Positions 26,722 through 36,848 of a stretch of DNA of 40,389 bases are shown piece by piece. How positions within the stretch are numbered: the first letter of the stretch is position 1; each line of letters starts with the position of its first letter. This DNA is from Chloroflexota bacterium (lineage in GTDB: Bacteria > Chloroflexota > Dehalococcoidia > Lucifugimonadales > Australimonadaceae), in NCBI GenBank assembly GCA_002719775.1, contig PBEP01000020.1, positions 1 through 40,389 on the forward strand, written 5' to 3'. The notes under the pieces are model-generated. The model had not been told where the DNA came from. It made no database searches and saw only the letters and a program-made list of their open reading frames with translations. The position numbers and the translations under genes were made by a program.

Positions 26722-27780
26722 TTACCCTGCTGCTGCCTGGGAGACACTTGAATCAGAAGACAAACCGAACGCTTGAGAAATAAGCTCATACGATCTAGCG
26801 CGATCTGCGTAGTCATAAGTAATCGTAACTATGCCAACTTCATCAGCCTGATACAAATCTGCAACCTCTAAAATCCCCGCTTTAACTTGGCTAGGATTCC
26901 CATCGATATAACCACTTTTAAATTTACCCATCCACTCTCTCGCTTGGTCAGTTAGCTCAATTTCCAAAGCTTCGTCAGGAGGAATCAACCCTGGCTTTAT
27001 ATTTAATGTCCACCCTGCTTTGTTTAGATTTCTACTAGCCCCGAGATACTCAGCTTTCTCTTCAGTTTCTGCACATATCGCTTGAACAGTGACATTGACC
27101 CTAGGTTTATCTAGATATGCGGAAGGCTTAAAATTGTTCCTGTATAACTCAGCTACTACTGGGCCTCTGCTGCGAATGTCTCCAAAGAAATCAGCAAATG
27201 CAAAGGCAACACCTAATTCGGCAGCTAATTGAGCGCTATAATCACTTGAACCCAATAACCAAACTTCAGGAGTCTCTTCAGGAGCGGGTCCGGGAAGTGG
27301 TCGTAATTGTGCAAAGGGATGCTCAGATACCATTGTGTTGTTTAAGTAACCCAATACATCTACCACTTGCTGAGGGAAATGGTTAACATCTGCAGGGTTT
27401 TTTGGATAGGCAAGGGCTGCCATTGTTATTTGGTCACTACCCGGCGCTCTCCCGATACCGAGCTCGATTCTGCCGGGATAAAATGCATTCAGCACGCTAA
27501 ATTGTTCGGCAACTTTGAACGATGAATAGTGAGTGAGCATTACGCCACCGCTTCCGACTTTAATTGAGTTGGTTCTGGCCGCTATTTGGCCGATCATGGT
27601 TTCAGGACTTGGTCCTGAAAATGACCCTGAGTTGTGATGCTCAGCTACCCAAAAGCGATGATATCCAAGTTTTTCAGTTATCTGGGCTAATTCAACCGTA
27701 GCTTGCAGTGATTCTGCTGCCGTAGTGCCACGAGGAATTGGCGATTGATCAAGTACGCCGAGAATAGGTTCTTTACTCAA
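26722..27780 (-). CDS. LLM-class flavin-dependent oxidoreductase (LuxA-like)
   Basis: LGVLDQSPIPRGTTAAESLQATVELAQITEKLGYHRFWVAEHHN, GSGGVMLTHYSSFKVAEQFSVLNAFYPGRIELGIGRAPG. Confidence 0.95.
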   Translation of the reverse strand: MSKEPILGVLDQSPIPRGTTAAESLQATVELAQITEKLGYHRFWVAEHHNSGSFSGPSPETMIGQIAARTNSIKVGSGGVMLTHYSSFKVAEQFSVLNAFYPGRIELGIGRAPGSDQITMAALAYPKNPADVNHFPQQVVDVLGYLNNTMVSEHPFAQLRPLPGPAPEETPEVWLLGSSDYSAQLAAELGVAFAFADFFGDIRSRGPVVAELYRNNFKPSAYLDKPRVNVTVQAICAETEEKAEYLGASRNLNKAGWTLNIKPGLIPPDEALEIELTDQAREWMGKFKSGYIDGNPSQVKAGILEVADLYQADEVGIVTITYDYADRARSYELISQAFGLSSDSSVSQAAAG

Positions 27781-27909
27781 TTAATTTCTCCTTCACATTA
27801 GACTAGCGCAAACCTGTACATTTACCAATAACCAAAAGTTCCGTTGACACCTAATGTATTGCATGCAAGCATCTAGTTTACCTGTTTATTATTTAAGGTT
27901 GTAAACCTC

Positions 27910-28449
27910 ATGCCTCAAAATAACAATCGTAAAATTATAACTCCTGAAGAGAATGAATCTTTCTTTTCATTTCCTCATCCTGTAAATGAATATTCTGCTA
28001 GGACTGTAGCTGGAATCACTATGCTGATTGCAGGTTTATCAGTTTGCTTCGATTTGCCTCTACTACTGTGGTTCCTTTTCTATGAATTCACAGCCCGGGT
28101 TTTAACCGGACCGAAATTAAGCATTGTGGGTAGCTTGACCACAAAAGTTCTAGTACCTCGATTGATTAAAAAAGACAAGCCAGTGCCAGGTCCGCCAAAG
28201 CAATTTGCACAAACCATTGGAATGTTTATTACTTTAGCTGCACTGGCTCTAATGTATCTCCTTAATTTAACAGGTGCTGCTTACATATTGATTTCAATTA
28301 TCGTTATTTTTGCAGCACTTGAATCTATTTTAGGATTTTGTGCTGGGTGTTTTGTTTTTGGGTACCTAATGAAGTGGGGATTAATTCCAGAATCTACGTG
28401 CGAACGATGCGCAAACCTTGATTTGCCAAATTCATCATTAAATAGCTAA
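27910..28449 (+). CDS. DUF4395-like membrane protein
   Basis: NEYSARTVAG N-terminus and FCAGCFVFGYLMKWGLIPESTCERC C-terminus typical of DUF4395. Confidence 0.75.
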   Translation: MPQNNNRKIITPEENESFFSFPHPVNEYSARTVAGITMLIAGLSVCFDLPLLLWFLFYEFTARVLTGPKLSIVGSLTTKVLVPRLIKKDKPVPGPPKQFAQTIGMFITLAALALMYLLNLTGAAYILISIIVIFAALESILGFCAGCFVFGYLMKWGLIPESTCERCANLDLPNSSLNS

Positions 28450-28502
28450 TACTTGAACTAATTCAACTTGTTGGTTGCATTACTCTCTGCTACTGTAATC
28501 AC

Positions 28503-29276
28503 ATGCCCAGACGCCGGTACCGTTCTAATCGACAAACTCAGTCGATCAAGGCTTCTTTGTGTGTTACATGCCTTGTCGATCAATTTTTTCCGGAAGTTGG
28601 AATTGCCACTGTTAATTCACTTAGAAAAGCCGGTGTCGATGTTGACTTTCCTTCTGATCAAACTTGCTGTGGACAAATTGCCTTTAACGGAGGTTTTCAG
28701 TCAGAGGCTAAAAAAATTGCAGAACGTTTTCTAGATATTTTTGAAGGAGAAAGCTACGTCGTTGTTCCTTCTGGGTCATGCGCCAGTATGATAAAGGTCT
28801 ACTATCTTGAATTGTTTCAAGATGATCCCGTCTTGCTTGAACGTGCTCAAAAGCTGAGCGAGCGTACCCATGAACTGTCAGAGTTTTTAGTCAATGTTGC
28901 TGGGCATCAAAATATTGATGCGTCTTACCATGCGAAAGTGACATATCACGACGCTTGCCATTTGCTTCGTGAACTCGGGATCTCAGACGAACCAAGGGAG
29001 TTAATGAAGTCGGTTGAAGGTTTAGAGCTCTCCGAGATGCAAGATAGTGATCGATGTTGTGGCTTTGGTGGTTTATTCTCCGTAAAGTACCCCGAAATTT
29101 CAAAAGCCATTCTAGAAGAAAAATTACGCAATATTGAATCTTCGGGAGCTGATATTTTAGTTGCAAATGATTGTGGTTGCTTGATGCATATTCGAGGGGC
29201 TATGAGTCGCCAAGGTATGAAACAAGAAGCTATGCATATCGCACAATTACTATCACCCGATGCCGATAGGAGCTAA
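28503..29276 (+). CDS. lutA: Lactate utilisation protein A-like (Fe-S)-binding protein
   Basis: CVTCLVDQFFPEVG, DQTCCGQIAFNGGF, YHDACHLLRELGI, DRCCGFGGLFSVKYPEIS: two CCG domains. Confidence 0.92.
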   Translation: MPRRRYRSNRQTQSIKASLCVTCLVDQFFPEVGIATVNSLRKAGVDVDFPSDQTCCGQIAFNGGFQSEAKKIAERFLDIFEGESYVVVPSGSCASMIKVYYLELFQDDPVLLERAQKLSERTHELSEFLVNVAGHQNIDASYHAKVTYHDACHLLRELGISDEPRELMKSVEGLELSEMQDSDRCCGFGGLFSVKYPEISKAILEEKLRNIESSGADILVANDCGCLMHIRGAMSRQGMKQEAMHIAQLLSPDADRS

Positions 29277-29277
29277 T

Positions 29278-30723
29278 GTGGCCGAAGTTAAAACAGCAAA
29301 ATTTAAAAAAGCATCATCTCAAGCTGTAAGTGACCCAAAGCTACAGAACACCCTTGAACACGTAATGGGACATTTCATTGAAGCCCGTGCAGGTGCTATT
29401 GAAGAATTTGGAGATGAATCATGGGATCAAATGAGAGAGAGAGCAAGCTCAATTAAAAAGCATGCTTTGGAAAATTTGGATTATTACTTGGATCTCATTG
29501 ACAGAACAATTCAAAAGAATGGCGGGCATGTTCACTTCGCAAAAGATACTCAAGAAGCCAATAGGATTGTCTTAGACATAGCTAAAAAAGCTGAAGCTAA
29601 AAGAGTGATTAAGAGTAAATCAATGGTTTCAGAAGAAATGGGGTTAAATAAAGCTCTTGAAAAAGCTGGTATTGAGCCAGTAGAAACAGACTTGGGCGAA
29701 TATATTATTCAGCTCGCTGATGAACCGCCATTTCACATTATCGCCCCCGCAATGCACAAAACCAAACAAGAAGTTTCAGAGTTATTTCAGGATTGGCTTA
29801 GGACTGCTCCTACTCAAGACATTAAGCAACTCTGCATTATTGCTCGAGATGCACTGAGAGAGAAATTTTCCACTGCAGATATCGGAGTTTCTGGGGCCAA
29901 TTTCGTTGTCGCAGAAACAGGTACTGTAGTGCTTGTTACAAATGAAGGTAATGGTCGAATGACAACATCGACCCCGAAAATTCATATAGCCGTTAGCGGG
30001 ATTGAGAAAGTATTGCCAGCTATCGAAGACGTTGGTTTATTTCTTAGGCTCTTGCCTCGATCAGCAACTGGACAAAGAATTACAAGTTACAACACATTTG
30101 TGAGTGGTCCAAAGTTTTCGACAGACGAAGATGGGCCTGAAGAATTCCATTTAATCATGGTGGATAACGGTCGCTTAAACCTCATGAGAGATCCAGAATT
30201 TAGGGAAGCTTTGAAATGTATCCGATGCGGCGCTTGCCTTAATACTTGCCCTATATATAGAAAAGTTGGTGGCCATTCTTACGGTTGGGTATACCCTGGT
30301 CCAATCGGAGCAGTTATTACTCCTGTTCTAACAAACATAAAGCAATCCAAAGATTTACCGTACGCCTCTACCCTATGCGGAGCTTGTCGAGATGTTTGTC
30401 CTGTAAAAATCGATATACCCAAATTGTTACTTAAATTAAGGCATATGGCTGTTGAGGGAGATTCTTCTCAAAGATCTGTTTCATGGATTGAGCGACTAAT
30501 GATTGGGCAGTGGAGAAAAACAGTTAGTACTAGGAGTTCTATTGAGAGAGCAACAAATCTAGCTAGGTTTTTACAAGTGGTGGTTACGAAAAAAGGAATT
30601 ATTCGAAATCTCCCTTTGCCTCTTATTTCTGGTTGGACTAAGTCACGTGACTTTCCAGCATTAGCACCTAAATCATTCGCTCAATTATGGCAAGAGAAGT
30701 TTTCAGAGGAAACTGATGGTTGA
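29278..30723 (+). CDS. lutB: Lactate utilisation iron-sulfur protein LutB-like
   Basis: IRCGACLNTCPIYRKVGGHSYGWVYPGPIGAV and CGACRDVCPVKIDIP. GTG start at 29278 after AGGAG is favoured over the upstream ATG at 29260. Confidence 0.93.
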   Translation: MAEVKTAKFKKASSQAVSDPKLQNTLEHVMGHFIEARAGAIEEFGDESWDQMRERASSIKKHALENLDYYLDLIDRTIQKNGGHVHFAKDTQEANRIVLDIAKKAEAKRVIKSKSMVSEEMGLNKALEKAGIEPVETDLGEYIIQLADEPPFHIIAPAMHKTKQEVSELFQDWLRTAPTQDIKQLCIIARDALREKFSTADIGVSGANFVVAETGTVVLVTNEGNGRMTTSTPKIHIAVSGIEKVLPAIEDVGLFLRLLPRSATGQRITSYNTFVSGPKFSTDEDGPEEFHLIMVDNGRLNLMRDPEFREALKCIRCGACLNTCPIYRKVGGHSYGWVYPGPIGAVITPVLTNIKQSKDLPYASTLCGACRDVCPVKIDIPKLLLKLRHMAVEGDSSQRSVSWIERLMIGQWRKTVSTRSSIERATNLARFLQVVVTKKGIIRNLPLPLISGWTKSRDFPALAPKSFAQLWQEKFSEETDG

Positions 30724-31465
30724 GAAAGAAACAAAAACTGACAAATCTGATTTCTTGCAGTTAGTTCGTGAAGCTATAGGGAGAAAAACTCCTCTTTTGT
30801 ACGCTCCTGACTATCCGCCTTTGAAATCAAACTACACTCGCCAGCAAGAAAAAGTCAGAACAATTACTGCAAAAAATTTGGCTCGCAAGTCTAAAATTCT
30901 CGACCAACTTATTGAAAATGCTTCTTTTGCGGGATGGAATGTGCATCGCGTCAGTGATCACGAAAGTGCGGCTGAGAAAATTGGTGAAATCGCCGCGTCA
31001 GTTAAAGCAAAATTAGCTGTGAGAACTACTGAGACTATCCTTAAATCTGTGAATGTCGACGGTGCACTAAGGAGTAAGAAAGTCACTCCTGTAGTTTTAG
31101 CTTCAGGGCGCTACAGATCCAAGTCTGACTTGAAAGAAGTTGCCTTCAAGGCTGATCTGGGCATTTCTGGTGTTTCATTTGCTATCGCAGAGACAGCAAG
31201 TTGTGTACTAATACCTAGAAAAGGTGTAGCGAGGCTAACGTCTTTGGCTCCACCTGTTTTTGTGGCTATTGTTCAAGCAGACCAAGTCTTAGAAAACCTA
31301 GATGATTACTTTGCCATGGTGAGGTTGCAGTTCCAGAAAACTAGAGGCAGATATCCAAATTATACAAATTTTGTTTCTGGCCCTAGTAGAACGGCTGATA
31401 TTGAACAAACTCTGACTATAGGGGTACATGGCCCCGGCATCGTTCATATGGTTTTAGTTGGATAG
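30716..31465 (+). CDS. lutC: LUD domain protein LutC-like
   Basis: DLGISGVSFAIAETASCVLI, NFVSGPSRTADIEQTLTIGVHGP; overlaps lutB by 8 nt. Confidence 0.93.
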   Translation: MVEKETKTDKSDFLQLVREAIGRKTPLLYAPDYPPLKSNYTRQQEKVRTITAKNLARKSKILDQLIENASFAGWNVHRVSDHESAAEKIGEIAASVKAKLAVRTTETILKSVNVDGALRSKKVTPVVLASGRYRSKSDLKEVAFKADLGISGVSFAIAETASCVLIPRKGVARLTSLAPPVFVAIVQADQVLENLDDYFAMVRLQFQKTRGRYPNYTNFVSGPSRTADIEQTLTIGVHGPGIVHMVLVG

Positions 31466-31467
31466 GA

Positions 31468-32571
31468 ATGCTTAAGTTAATACTTTTGATGGCTGCTGCA
31501 TTAGCTATATTTACTGGATGCCAAGATTCAAAAAGAACTATTCAAACTCCAATTGGATACCCAACTCCCACACCTCATGAAAAGTTTCTGAAACAGTCGG
31601 TTGTAGGAGAGAATGTTCAATTAGTACTACCAGAGATAGTAAATTATCTCGATGCAGAGTATGACTGGAGGCAGATCTACGGCCCCGAGGTTTTGCTAAA
31701 TAATCCCAAAACAAAAGAACCCCAATTCACACCTGTGGAAGCTGGGGTGTATGGCTTCGAGTCCATTGTGCGGCAAGGTACAGTTATTTCATCCATAGTA
31801 ATACTTAATGTTGAAGTCACCAAAGCTCCGCCAAAAATAATCATTAATTCCCCACATTCAGGTTATTTCGGCACAGATTTGCCCATAAACATTTCGTCAG
31901 AAAAATCACTGAATAGTAACTCAAGAATTTCAATATCCTATTCACTTGATGGCGGATACTCTTATAAAGAGGCAGCAATTAATCCAGACAAAAACCTAAG
32001 AAATGATAATGAGTATCTGTGGCTTGCATCGAAAGACTTTGTAGCCAATGATGTGATAGATGTTGTGCTAAAAAGTCAGTATGCCGAAGATTTTGCTCTA
32101 GTTGTTTTAACTTATGATCAGGACTTCGCCGATGTTTCAAGAATTTGCTTGCTTCAGGCTAAAGTCTGGCCTTTTATGAAAGATTTATCTTCTCAGGTAC
32201 ACTTAGATTTAACTGTTTGCCAGAGGGATATTGCGGCTAAAGTTGTCGACGATTTTAGATCGCATATTGCTGTGATATACGAAGATTTTGATCAAACTAT
32301 TTTGTTGAATCTACCAATATGGCTATATGAACATTCAATTGCCGCTAATAACAGACTCACTAATATAGTTGAGCTTGAATTTTTCTTGGAAAAGGCTTCA
32401 GAAAACATTGCACAAATAGAATCACTAACTCTTTTAGCCATTTCAGAAGCATCAACTAACCTAGACAGTCAAATAACCGACGCAATTATAAATAGCCTCA
32501 ATGAATTAAGGGTGATTACGAAAGTACGGCACGAATATACTCTTGCTAGGGCGAGGCACGTACTATATTGA
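31468..32571 (+). CDS. Putative lipoprotein with PKD/K319L-like domain
   Basis: Lipobox AIFTGC; YDWRQIYGPEVLLNNPKTKEPQFTPVEAGVYGFESIV resembles the 'W(R/K)QxxGPxVxLxxxxxxxPxFxxPxxGxYxFxLxV' pattern. Confidence 0.65.
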   Translation: MLKLILLMAAALAIFTGCQDSKRTIQTPIGYPTPTPHEKFLKQSVVGENVQLVLPEIVNYLDAEYDWRQIYGPEVLLNNPKTKEPQFTPVEAGVYGFESIVRQGTVISSIVILNVEVTKAPPKIIINSPHSGYFGTDLPINISSEKSLNSNSRISISYSLDGGYSYKEAAINPDKNLRNDNEYLWLASKDFVANDVIDVVLKSQYAEDFALVVLTYDQDFADVSRICLLQAKVWPFMKDLSSQVHLDLTVCQRDIAAKVVDDFRSHIAVIYEDFDQTILLNLPIWLYEHSIAANNRLTNIVELEFFLEKASENIAQIESLTLLAISEASTNLDSQITDAIINSLNELRVITKVRHEYTLARARHVLY

Positions 32572-33714
32572 TCACTTAATTATTAGATACCCACCATTGA
32601 GCGCTTTGTAACAAATTCGCTCTGAAGCATCCACTAACTTTTGATAAGAGTCTTCAAAATCTGGAACGGGATCCGTGTTCTTAATAGTAGGCTCTAATTC
32701 GAAAAATCCATATTGATTAAGTTCTTCGATACCATTTTCAATACTCCCGCCAATTCCTAGACAAGGAGTTTTGAGTGCTACTGACCTTGCAGCAATTTCT
32801 AGAGGAGCTTTATTAAAAAGTGTTTGTTTATCAATTCTACCTTCTCCAGTTATAACTAAGTCTGCTTTTCTAATATGATCATCAATCTTTAACAGATCGC
32901 AAATCATCTTTGCTCCCCATGTAATTTTTGCACCTATGACCGACATCCCAGCTGCAAGACCACCCGCTGCTCCCATACCTGGTATTCCATTGACTTGAAT
33001 TCCGAGATCTTTGTCCAATACTTGAGCAAAATTATTTAGTGCCTTATCGAATAAAGATATGTCCTTTTCTAGAGCACCTTTTTGGGGACCATAAATTGCT
33101 GAAGCACCATTTTTTCCGCATAAAGGGTTGTTAACATCAGTGATTAGAAGAATTTCAGCTTGAAGAACACTTTCAGGTAACTGGCTTATATCAACATGCT
33201 CTAAGTCAAGCAAACCTCTGGGCCCATACGAGATCTGGTTACCTTCTTTGCCTGTCAGCATAGCTTTTAGAGCTTGGAGAGCCCCAGCGCCAGCATCCAT
33301 TGTTGCGCTTCCGCCTAGGCCAATTAATATTTTATTGCAGCCAAGATCCAAAGCTTTTCGGATAAGTTGCCCCGTTCCAAAAGTTGTGGCAGTCCAAGGA
33401 TCAAGGTGCTTTTTTTTTGCATGAACTAAACCAGATGCTTCAGCCATTTCCAATACTGCAGTTTTCTTGTCTTGAGAAACGCCCCAGTTTGCAAATACTA
33501 ATTTGCCGTAAGGGCCAATGACTTTTGATTTTCTAATCGATGCGCCTAATGGGTGCGCTAACACTTCTAAAGACCCATGTCCTCCGTCGGCAATTGGGAC
33601 TAAATCGAGATAAGAATCAGGAAAAACCCTCCTAGCACCTTCGGCTATTGCATTAGCTGCACTTTGGCCAGGTAGAGTGCCTTTGAATCCTTGAGGAGAA
33701 ATCAGAATTCTCAT
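32572..33714 (-). CDS. Glycerate kinase
   Basis: ISPQGFKGTLPGQSAANAIAEG, PIADGGHGSLE, IGLGGSATMDAGAGALQAL, GEGRIDKQTLFNKAP. Confidence 0.93.
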   Translation of the reverse strand: MRILISPQGFKGTLPGQSAANAIAEGARRVFPDSYLDLVPIADGGHGSLEVLAHPLGASIRKSKVIGPYGKLVFANWGVSQDKKTAVLEMAEASGLVHAKKKHLDPWTATTFGTGQLIRKALDLGCNKILIGLGGSATMDAGAGALQALKAMLTGKEGNQISYGPRGLLDLEHVDISQLPESVLQAEILLITDVNNPLCGKNGASAIYGPQKGALEKDISLFDKALNNFAQVLDKDLGIQVNGIPGMGAAGGLAAGMSVIGAKITWGAKMICDLLKIDDHIRKADLVITGEGRIDKQTLFNKAPLEIAARSVALKTPCLGIGGSIENGIEELNQYGFFELEPTIKNTDPVPDFEDSYQKLVDASERICYKALNGGYLIIK

Positions 33715-33769
33715 TCCAGAAGTATAAGTTGAGAGTTACAATTTGTACCGTAAAGGAGAATGAAGGAAA

Positions 33770-34246
33770 TTGAATATTAGAAAAGCCACACAAAAAGACT
33801 TTGAAGCTATTGAATTACTCTACAGGGAAGCAGACTTAATAGCTTATGAATTATTGCCATCATTTTTCAAACACCCATCTGAATTCACTAGAAGCAGGGA
33901 TGAGCTAGACAAACAAATTGGAGATCACTTGACAGAGGTCTTTGTTGCAGAGGACGAGAGAGGAATAGTTGGCTTATCTGTCACTGTGTTGCAAAAAACC
34001 CCAACAGCATTTGAGGGTTTCGTTGAACGAAAATTCGCAGAGTTGGTTGATTTGGTCGTCAGTACCCAAGCAAGAAGGGAAGGTATTGCAACAGTGCTAA
34101 TCTCCCATGCGGAAAATTGGGCAAAGCAATCAGGAGCAGAATCTATTGACCTGACTGTGGTTGAAGGGAATTCAGGTGCAGAAATCCTTTACCACAAATC
34201 AGGATACATCGCTAGGTCTCATCGAATGTGGAAGAAATTAGCCTAG
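33770..34246 (+). CDS. GNAT family N-acetyltransferase
   Basis: NIRKATQKDFEAIELLYREAD; LVVSTQARREGIATVLISHAENWAKQSGAESIDLTVVEGN. TTG start. Confidence 0.88.
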   Translation: MNIRKATQKDFEAIELLYREADLIAYELLPSFFKHPSEFTRSRDELDKQIGDHLTEVFVAEDERGIVGLSVTVLQKTPTAFEGFVERKFAELVDLVVSTQARREGIATVLISHAENWAKQSGAESIDLTVVEGNSGAEILYHKSGYIARSHRMWKKLA

Positions 34247-34840
34247 TTAGAGTGATACGCTTCTGGGCGGTACTTTACATCTTTCAGCTTCAATTATTTT
34301 CAAAATTTGATCGACTGTCTTTTCGATGTCATCTGTTTGGTTGATAATCACGTGATCAAACCATTCTGACTCCTCCATTTCCTGAATAGCAGTTGATAAT
34401 CGGCGTTCGATATCTAGCAATGTTTCTGTTTTTCTTTCTTTCAGCCTTCGTTCAAGCTCTTGACTTGAAGGGGCATTCAGGAAAATCAAAATAACATCTG
34501 GGATCAAGTGCTTAATAGTTCTAGCTCCTTGAACATCAATTTTTACGATAACGTCTTTTTGATTTTGTAGTGCAGTGCGTAACGGACCTATGGGGACTCC
34601 ATACCATTTCCCATAGACATTTGCAGACTCAAGAAAACCAGAAGAGGCACTTAGGTTGTCAAATTGTTTTTTTGTGAGAAAGTGATAATCGACACCATCT
34701 AATTCAGATGGACGTTGTTTTCGTGTTGTAGCAGTGACGCTGAAATGAAATTTTGACCCCTGGTGCTTTTTCATTGCATCTAAAACGGCATCTTTGCCGA
34801 CACCAGAAGGACCTGAAATAACAATTAGCAGAGGATTCAT
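34247..34840 (-). CDS. gmk: Guanylate kinase
   Basis: ISGPSGVGKDAVL, TTRKQRPSELDGVDYHFLTKKQFD, VIVKIDVQGARTIK. Confidence 0.95.
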   Translation of the reverse strand: MNPLLIVISGPSGVGKDAVLDAMKKHQGSKFHFSVTATTRKQRPSELDGVDYHFLTKKQFDNLSASSGFLESANVYGKWYGVPIGPLRTALQNQKDVIVKIDVQGARTIKHLIPDVILIFLNAPSSQELERRLKERKTETLLDIERRLSTAIQEMEESEWFDHVIINQTDDIEKTVDQILKIIEAERCKVPPRSVSL

Positions 34841-34844
34841 TTGC

Positions 34845-36128
34845 TTATACTTTTCCGTCTATAAGGTTAGAAATATGATTCCAAAAAGATGGGTAGGTAA
34901 CGGAAGCATGTTCTGATCCTTTGATCTGAGTTTCTCCTTTGCTCAATAATCCTGCTATACCTAACATCATAGCTATTCTGTGGTCACCATAACTTATACA
35001 ATTATTGCCGGTTAATGGAGCAGATTGAGTTATCAGCATTCCATCTGCCGTTTCCTGTATTTTTGCCCCCAGACGCTTCAACTCAGTTACTATGGTATGA
35101 ATCCTGTCAGTTTCTTTTACTCTGAGTTCTTCAGCGTTTTTAATTTCAGTCTTACCTTTCGCAAAGCATGCAGCTAAAGCTAGGATTGGGATCTCATCTT
35201 GTACTCTGGGTATCATCGACCCAGAAATTTCAGTGCCGATTAAATCACTAGAACGCGCTATCAAATCAGCGACTGGTTCTCCACTTTGTTCACGGTGGTT
35301 CAGAACCTCAATATTCGCACCCATAGACTTAAGGACATCCAGAATGCCTGTACGTCCTGGGTTCACACCTACGTTATTGACCCTTATTTCGGCATCTGGA
35401 TGGCATGCTGCGCCTACGAGCCAGAATGCAGCAGAGCTAATATCTGCAGGTACAGTCACGTCTCGTGAAGTTAATTTCCCAGGTGAAATAGATATTTTAA
35501 GACCATCAATCTCGACTTTTGCTCCCATATCTTTGAGCATTCTTTCTGTGTGATCTCGAGATAAATCAGGTTGATTGATAACAGTTTTGCTATCTCCATA
35601 CAAAGCCGCAATTAAGATGGCACTTTTTACTTGGGCACTTGCGACATTCATGCCATATTCGATGCCTTTTAACTGCCTGCCTTGGATAGATAGTGGTGCT
35701 AGAGTATTGTTTTCTCTGCCAGATATTTCAGCACCCATCAGCCTCAATGGTGTAATCACTCTTTCCATTGGCCGTGACCTTAATGAACGGTCACCAGTGA
35801 TTACAGTGGAGAATGGTTGAGCAGAAAGCAGACCAGCCATCAAGCGCATTACTGTCCCACTATTGCCAGCATTTAAAACTTTATGAGGTTCTGTAAAAGA
35901 ATCACCTTGGATCAGAAAATCGCTGTCATTGATTTTGGAAATTTTTGCCCCAAGGTCTTTTAGAACTCTGATAGCTGCATAACAATCTGCCCCTGATCCG
36001 AAATTTCTAATTTCTGCATCACCAGAAGAGATGGAATTCAATATAACAGCTCTTACTGAAATCGACCGATCACCTGGGGGTGTCAATTCTCCTGAAAGTC
36101 TATTTGGGCTACTGATTATTCGATGCAA
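34845..36128 (-). CDS. aroA: 3-phosphoshikimate 1-carboxyvinyltransferase (EPSP synthase)
   Basis: NAGNSGTVMRLMAGLL, GDRSLRSRPMERVITPLRLMGA, RVKETDRI, YGDHRIAMMLGIAGL. Confidence 0.97.
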   Translation of the reverse strand: MHRIISSPNRLSGELTPPGDRSISVRAVILNSISSGDAEIRNFGSGADCYAAIRVLKDLGAKISKINDSDFLIQGDSFTEPHKVLNAGNSGTVMRLMAGLLSAQPFSTVITGDRSLRSRPMERVITPLRLMGAEISGRENNTLAPLSIQGRQLKGIEYGMNVASAQVKSAILIAALYGDSKTVINQPDLSRDHTERMLKDMGAKVEIDGLKISISPGKLTSRDVTVPADISSAAFWLVGAACHPDAEIRVNNVGVNPGRTGILDVLKSMGANIEVLNHREQSGEPVADLIARSSDLIGTEISGSMIPRVQDEIPILALAACFAKGKTEIKNAEELRVKETDRIHTIVTELKRLGAKIQETADGMLITQSAPLTGNNCISYGDHRIAMMLGIAGLLSKGETQIKGSEHASVTYPSFWNHISNLIDGKV

Positions 36129-36144
36129 GACTTTCCTCTATACC

Positions 36145-36831
36145 CTATCCGACCAACTTGTTCGCCAAGTTTAACACTGGATCAAAGAGATACCCCAAGA
36201 TCCTAGCGCCTATAAAAAATTGGAGCATAAAAATCCCAAAGAGCAATACTGGACCATAAATCTCTATGCGACTTATAAAGGGAAGCCAACTCTCGGGTAC
36301 AATTCCCCTTAAAACCCCAGAACCATCAAGAGGGGCCATTGGTAACAAATTAAATACAGCTAAAATCAAATTTAACGTTAGTAAGTGTTGAAAAAAAATA
36401 GCAACATAACCAAGCGCCAAAAATTGAGTCCAACTTGAAAAATGATAGGTTTGTACATCCAAGAAACCTAGTTGAAAAAAAATTGCTATAAACAGAGCAA
36501 AGAAAATATTTGAAGCAGGCCCCGCTGCTGCTATTAAAGCCAATCCTCTGCGTCCACTTTTTACGAGACTTGGATTTACTGGAACAGGTCTTCCCCACCC
36601 AAAGCCTATGAGTAAAATCAGGATGCTACCCACGGGTTCTAAATGTCTCAAAGGATTCAGCGTTAGCCGGCCATGATTTTTCGCAGTTTGGTCTCCTAGC
36701 CAAAATGCTGCATAAGCATGACTGAATTCATGCACAGAAATGCTAATTACAAGGGCAGCTATTATTGGTATTAGCCAAAGCAAAAAATAACCGGGCTGCG
36801 TTAATAAAATGTCAAATCCAGCTAAAAGCAC
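36145..36831 (-). CDS. M50 family (site-2 protease) membrane metalloprotease
   Basis: HEFSHAYAAFWLGD (HExxH) and NLLPMAPLDGSGVL (NxxPxxxLDG). Confidence 0.92.
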   Translation of the reverse strand: MLLAGFDILLTQPGYFLLWLIPIIAALVISISVHEFSHAYAAFWLGDQTAKNHGRLTLNPLRHLEPVGSILILLIGFGWGRPVPVNPSLVKSGRRGLALIAAAGPASNIFFALFIAIFFQLGFLDVQTYHFSSWTQFLALGYVAIFFQHLLTLNLILAVFNLLPMAPLDGSGVLRGIVPESWLPFISRIEIYGPVLLFGIFMLQFFIGARILGYLFDPVLNLANKLVG

Positions 36832-36848
36832 GCTTTATTCCCGCTACC

